From an uncultured Collinsella sp. (GTDB lineage: Bacteria; Actinomycetota; Coriobacteriia; Coriobacteriales; Coriobacteriaceae): 8,812 nt of DNA. Shown here one piece after another: positions 6,662-8,812 of this stretch. A model generated the notes under the pieces. The model did no database searches, was not told where the DNA came from, and saw only the letters and a list, made by a program, of their open reading frames with translations. Every line of letters starts with the position of its first letter. Position 1 is the first letter of the stretch. The position numbers were made by a program, and so were the translations under genes. Location of the stretch: positions 1 to 8,812 of the forward strand of contig CABUCQ010000083.1 in assembly GCA_902490095.1 (NCBI GenBank). The letters run 5' to 3'.

Positions 6662-8527
6662 CTACTTCGTGTGCGGGATACCCAGCACGTCGAGCGCGTT
6701 GGCCATAATGGACTGGAACGGCACCGCAGCGGCATCTGAGCCGCTCGGCGTTCCGTCGAGCGTGATATAGCACAGCACCTTGGGCGATTGTGCCGGCGCA
6801 AAGCCCATAAAGGACGACATGTAGTTCTCCTTGAGGTAGCCGCCGTTCTCGTCGGCTCGTTCGGCCGTACCGGTCTTACCCGCCACGTCATAGCCGTCAA
6901 CCGCGCCGCCAACGCCCGTTCCCTCGGACACGACCGTCTGCATGCACGATGTCACCTGGGATGCGGCGTCCTCAGAAATCGCGCGTTCGCCTTCGCCCCA
7001 GTCCTTCTCGTCGCCTTTGCTGGACTTATAGAAGTGCGGGGTCATCATCACGCCGCCGTTGGCGATGCCGCCCACGGCACGTGCGATCTCAATCGGCGAG
7101 ACGGACAGCGCCTGTCCAAAGCTCATCGATCCCAGCGTGGCGCCGTCATACTGGTCACGCTCCTTGACGATGCCCAGGCTCTCGCCCGGAAAATCGACAC
7201 CGGAGCTGTGACCGATGCCCCACTTGTCCACATAGGCGGCAAAGTCGTCGGCACCGATCTTGCGCCCCACCAGGACAAAGCCCACGTTGGACGAACGGCG
7301 CATCATCTCGCGCACATCCATGGTCATGGCATAGTCGCGCTTGTCGGCGTCGGTGACGGTATCGTCACCCACCTTGATGCTCGCCGGCACCTCAAACGAC
7401 GTACTCGATCGCACGACGCCCAAGTCGAAGCCGGCGCCCGCCACGAGCGTCTTAAAGACCGAGCCGGGCTCGTAGGCGTCGGTGACCAGGCGCAAGTTCA
7501 TATCCTCGGTCTTGGCGTTTTCCAGATCGGTCTGGTCGTAAGTCGGATACGAGCAGGCTGCCAAGATCTCGCCTGTCGTAGGATCGGTGACCAGCGCCGA
7601 GCCGTTCTTGGCCTTAGTCTTCTCAACTGCCTCTGCCAGGGCATCCTCAGCCGCACGCTGGATATTGACGTCGAGCGTCGTCACGATATCAACGCCGTCG
7701 ACCGCAGCCACCTTTTTATAGGCACCGCCCGCGATATAGCTGCCGTCCCTCGCGCGCTCGCGCACAAGAGAACCGTTCGTACCGGTCAGAAGCTTGTTGT
7801 ATTGCTTCTCGAGACCCGTCAAGCCGTCGTTGTCTACATTCACTACACCCAGCACCTGCGATGCCAGATTGCCGTATGGATATACGCGCTTCATGGCCTG
7901 CTCAAAAAGCACGCCGGGCAGGTTCTTCTTCTCCAGCGCCGCAGCATCGTCTTCGTCCACCTGGCGCTTGATATACACCCAGGTGCCATCGGACTCGACG
8001 AGCTTGCGGCAGGTCTTTTTATCGATCCCAGTTGCCTTGACCAGCGCCGACACCGTCTTGTCGACATCCTCGACAAGCTGCGGGTTCACGGCGATGTTGC
8101 GACATTCGACCGACGACGCCAGCACGTTACCGTTGCGGTCGTAGATGGTGCCGCGTTTGGCATAGAGGGTCTGCGCAAGCAGGCGGCGCGCATCGGCACG
8201 CTCGCGCAGTTTATCGGCTTCAACAATTTGATAGTCGGCAAGGCGAAAGACGCCCAAGCCCAAGCCAAACCCAATGAATCCCATGACGGCTTTGCGGCGA
8301 GGCAGAGGCGCGCCTGTGAGCCATTCGGTCGACGAACTCTTGCGCGACCTGTTGTTATGCACTTGAGGGCCGCCCGAGCCGCGAAGTCGCGACGCCGGGT
8401 CGTTGCCACGGGACTGCCCGGCGTTGTAAGATTGCCGACCCGTTCCTTGATAACCAGAACGTCCCCGCAACGAGGGACGTCCAGAACCGCGGCCCCCATC
8501 GGAACCGCGGCGATAGTCATTTGTCAT
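6662..8527 (-). CDS. ftsI: FtsI (PBP3-type), class B penicillin-binding protein, septal transpeptidase
   Basis: This membrane-anchored D,D-transpeptidase (621 aa) crosslinks septal peptidoglycan made by FtsW. A cytoplasmic tail (1-79) rich in Arg, Gly and Ser precedes a single membrane anchor (about 80-97). The N-terminal PBP dimerisation domain starts at KRGTIYDRNGNVLA (124-137) and includes GLTGLEKQYN (235-244). The transpeptidase domain carries all three active-site motifs: SVFK (356-359, nucleophile Ser356), SSN (412-414) and KTGT (551-554); FGQALSVSP (470-478) is also typical. There are no PASTA repeats after the catalytic domain. The extracellular part holds five cysteines (142, 173, 325, 528, 586). 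The ATG at 8527 lies 17 bases after the ftsL-like stop and has a weak Shine-Dalgarno. Placement between ftsL and murF supports FtsI rather than an elongation PBP2. Confidence 0.95.
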   Translation of the reverse strand: MTNDYRRGSDGGRGSGRPSLRGRSGYQGTGRQSYNAGQSRGNDPASRLRGSGGPQVHNNRSRKSSSTEWLTGAPLPRRKAVMGFIGFGLGLGVFRLADYQIVEADKLRERADARRLLAQTLYAKRGTIYDRNGNVLASSVECRNIAVNPQLVEDVDKTVSALVKATGIDKKTCRKLVESDGTWVYIKRQVDEDDAAALEKKNLPGVLFEQAMKRVYPYGNLASQVLGVVNVDNDGLTGLEKQYNKLLTGTNGSLVRERARDGSYIAGGAYKKVAAVDGVDIVTTLDVNIQRAAEDALAEAVEKTKAKNGSALVTDPTTGEILAACSYPTYDQTDLENAKTEDMNLRLVTDAYEPGSVFKTLVAGAGFDLGVVRSSTSFEVPASIKVGDDTVTDADKRDYAMTMDVREMMRRSSNVGFVLVGRKIGADDFAAYVDKWGIGHSSGVDFPGESLGIVKERDQYDGATLGSMSFGQALSVSPIEIARAVGGIANGGVMMTPHFYKSSKGDEKDWGEGERAISEDAASQVTSCMQTVVSEGTGVGGAVDGYDVAGKTGTAERADENGGYLKENYMSSFMGFAPAQSPKVLCYITLDGTPSGSDAAAVPFQSIMANALDVLGIPHTK

Positions 8528-8544
8528 ACTCAGCTACCGTCTTG

Positions 8545-8812
8545 CTACTGAGCGGTCGCGGTCGCGTTGGCGCCCGCGGCTGCATCCTGCGAAAAGTCAA
8601 GTGTAACGCTCTCGCTGGGCTCCACCATGCCATAAGCACCCGCAAGATCGCGAATGCGCGTATCGGCACCATAAACAGAGTGCATGACCTCAAGGTCAGA
8701 GCTCTCATCGGTCGCCTTCTCGAGCGTGTTGGTGAGCTCGGCGTTGCTGTTGAGCACCTGGGCTGTAACGCCGGCAAGCGCCACGCGGGCGACGCCAATC
8801 GTCATGAAGATG
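8545..8812 (-). CDS. ftsL: FtsL-like cell division protein, C-terminal part (5' end outside window)
   Basis: The reading frame is open to the window edge, so the start and the cytoplasmic N-terminus are missing. What remains is 88 residues. The ATG at 8805 is probably internal, since the hydrophobic membrane segment already begins before it (IF, then MTIGVARVALAGVTAQVL). Counting from that Met, residues 16-45 have the Leu, Asn and Glu spacing of a short coiled coil (LNSNAELTNTLEK), followed by RIRDLAGAYGMVEP (50-63). That block resembles the FtsL/DivIC C-terminal motif, in which a short helix leads to GMV(x)P. An Ala/Thr-rich tail ends the protein. FtsL bridges FtsW-FtsI and FtsB/DivIC in the divisome and acts mainly outside the membrane. 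The identification rests on architecture, the short motif and position directly before ftsI, because FtsL sequences diverge strongly. Confidence 0.78.
   Translation of the reverse strand, partial: IFMTIGVARVALAGVTAQVLNSNAELTNTLEKATDESSDLEVMHSVYGADTRIRDLAGAYGMVEPSESVTLDFSQDAAAGANATATAQ

Noticed and set aside
2992..8551. Three very long plus-strand open frames (2992-4743, 4759-6657, 6788-8551) covering most of the window
   Set aside because: Each is in exact codon register with the minus-strand gene or genes opposite it, so its stops would appear only where the real gene uses UUA, CUA or UCA codons, which are scarce in this GC-rich genome. Their translations are rich in His, Arg and Gln and match no family, while the minus-strand genes carry full catalytic motifs.
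8517..8798. Minus-strand 93-codon frame overlapping the ftsL-like gene and the start of ftsI
   Set aside because: It is a different frame of the same strand with an Arg/Pro/Ser-rich translation typical of an out-of-frame GC-rich read. The FtsL-like frame explains the stretch better.
1..8812. Possible mobile element, phage, toxin-antitoxin or defence genes
   Set aside because: All coding capacity is accounted for by dcw genes on one strand; no transposase, terminal repeats, direct-repeat array or foreign-looking composition was seen.

Overview
The window is a stretch of a bacterial division and cell wall (dcw) cluster, read entirely on the minus strand. In transcription order (high to low coordinate) it holds the 3' end of an ftsL-like gene, then ftsI (class B penicillin-binding protein), murF, mraY, murD, ftsW and murG. 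The murG start lies inside the end of ftsW. The window stops 35 bases after murG, where the cluster probably continues, typically with murC.

The host looks like a high-GC Gram-positive bacterium. G+C is roughly 60% by eye, and the codons UUA, CUA and UCA are scarce enough to leave long open frames exactly antisense to the genes. Protein style (FtsI with a Gly/Arg/Ser-rich N-terminus, FtsW with basic tails at both ends) and gene order suggest Actinomycetota, most likely Coriobacteriia of the Collinsella type. The taxon is inferred from general familiarity, not from a search.

The genes form one pathway. MurD adds D-glutamate to UDP-MurNAc-L-Ala, and MurF adds D-Ala-D-Ala to complete the UDP-MurNAc-pentapeptide. 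MraY moves that precursor onto undecaprenyl phosphate to make lipid I, and MurG adds GlcNAc to make lipid II. FtsW (SEDS glycosyltransferase) and FtsI (transpeptidase) then polymerise and crosslink it at the septum, with FtsL as a structural activator of the FtsW-FtsI complex. Gaps between genes are mostly 3 to 17 bases or an overlap, as expected of a co-transcribed, translationally coupled operon.

The one real gap, 127 bases between ftsI and murF, sits where murE lies in the canonical dcw order, and murE is missing here. The gap holds a strong ribosome binding site for murF, a near-palindromic 20-base dyad and a TACAAT hexamer that could be a -10 element, so an internal promoter is possible but unproven. 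No mobile element, CRISPR array, tRNA, rRNA or factor-independent terminator was seen. This is an ordinary housekeeping region with a few lineage-specific details, and I found no undescribed system in it.
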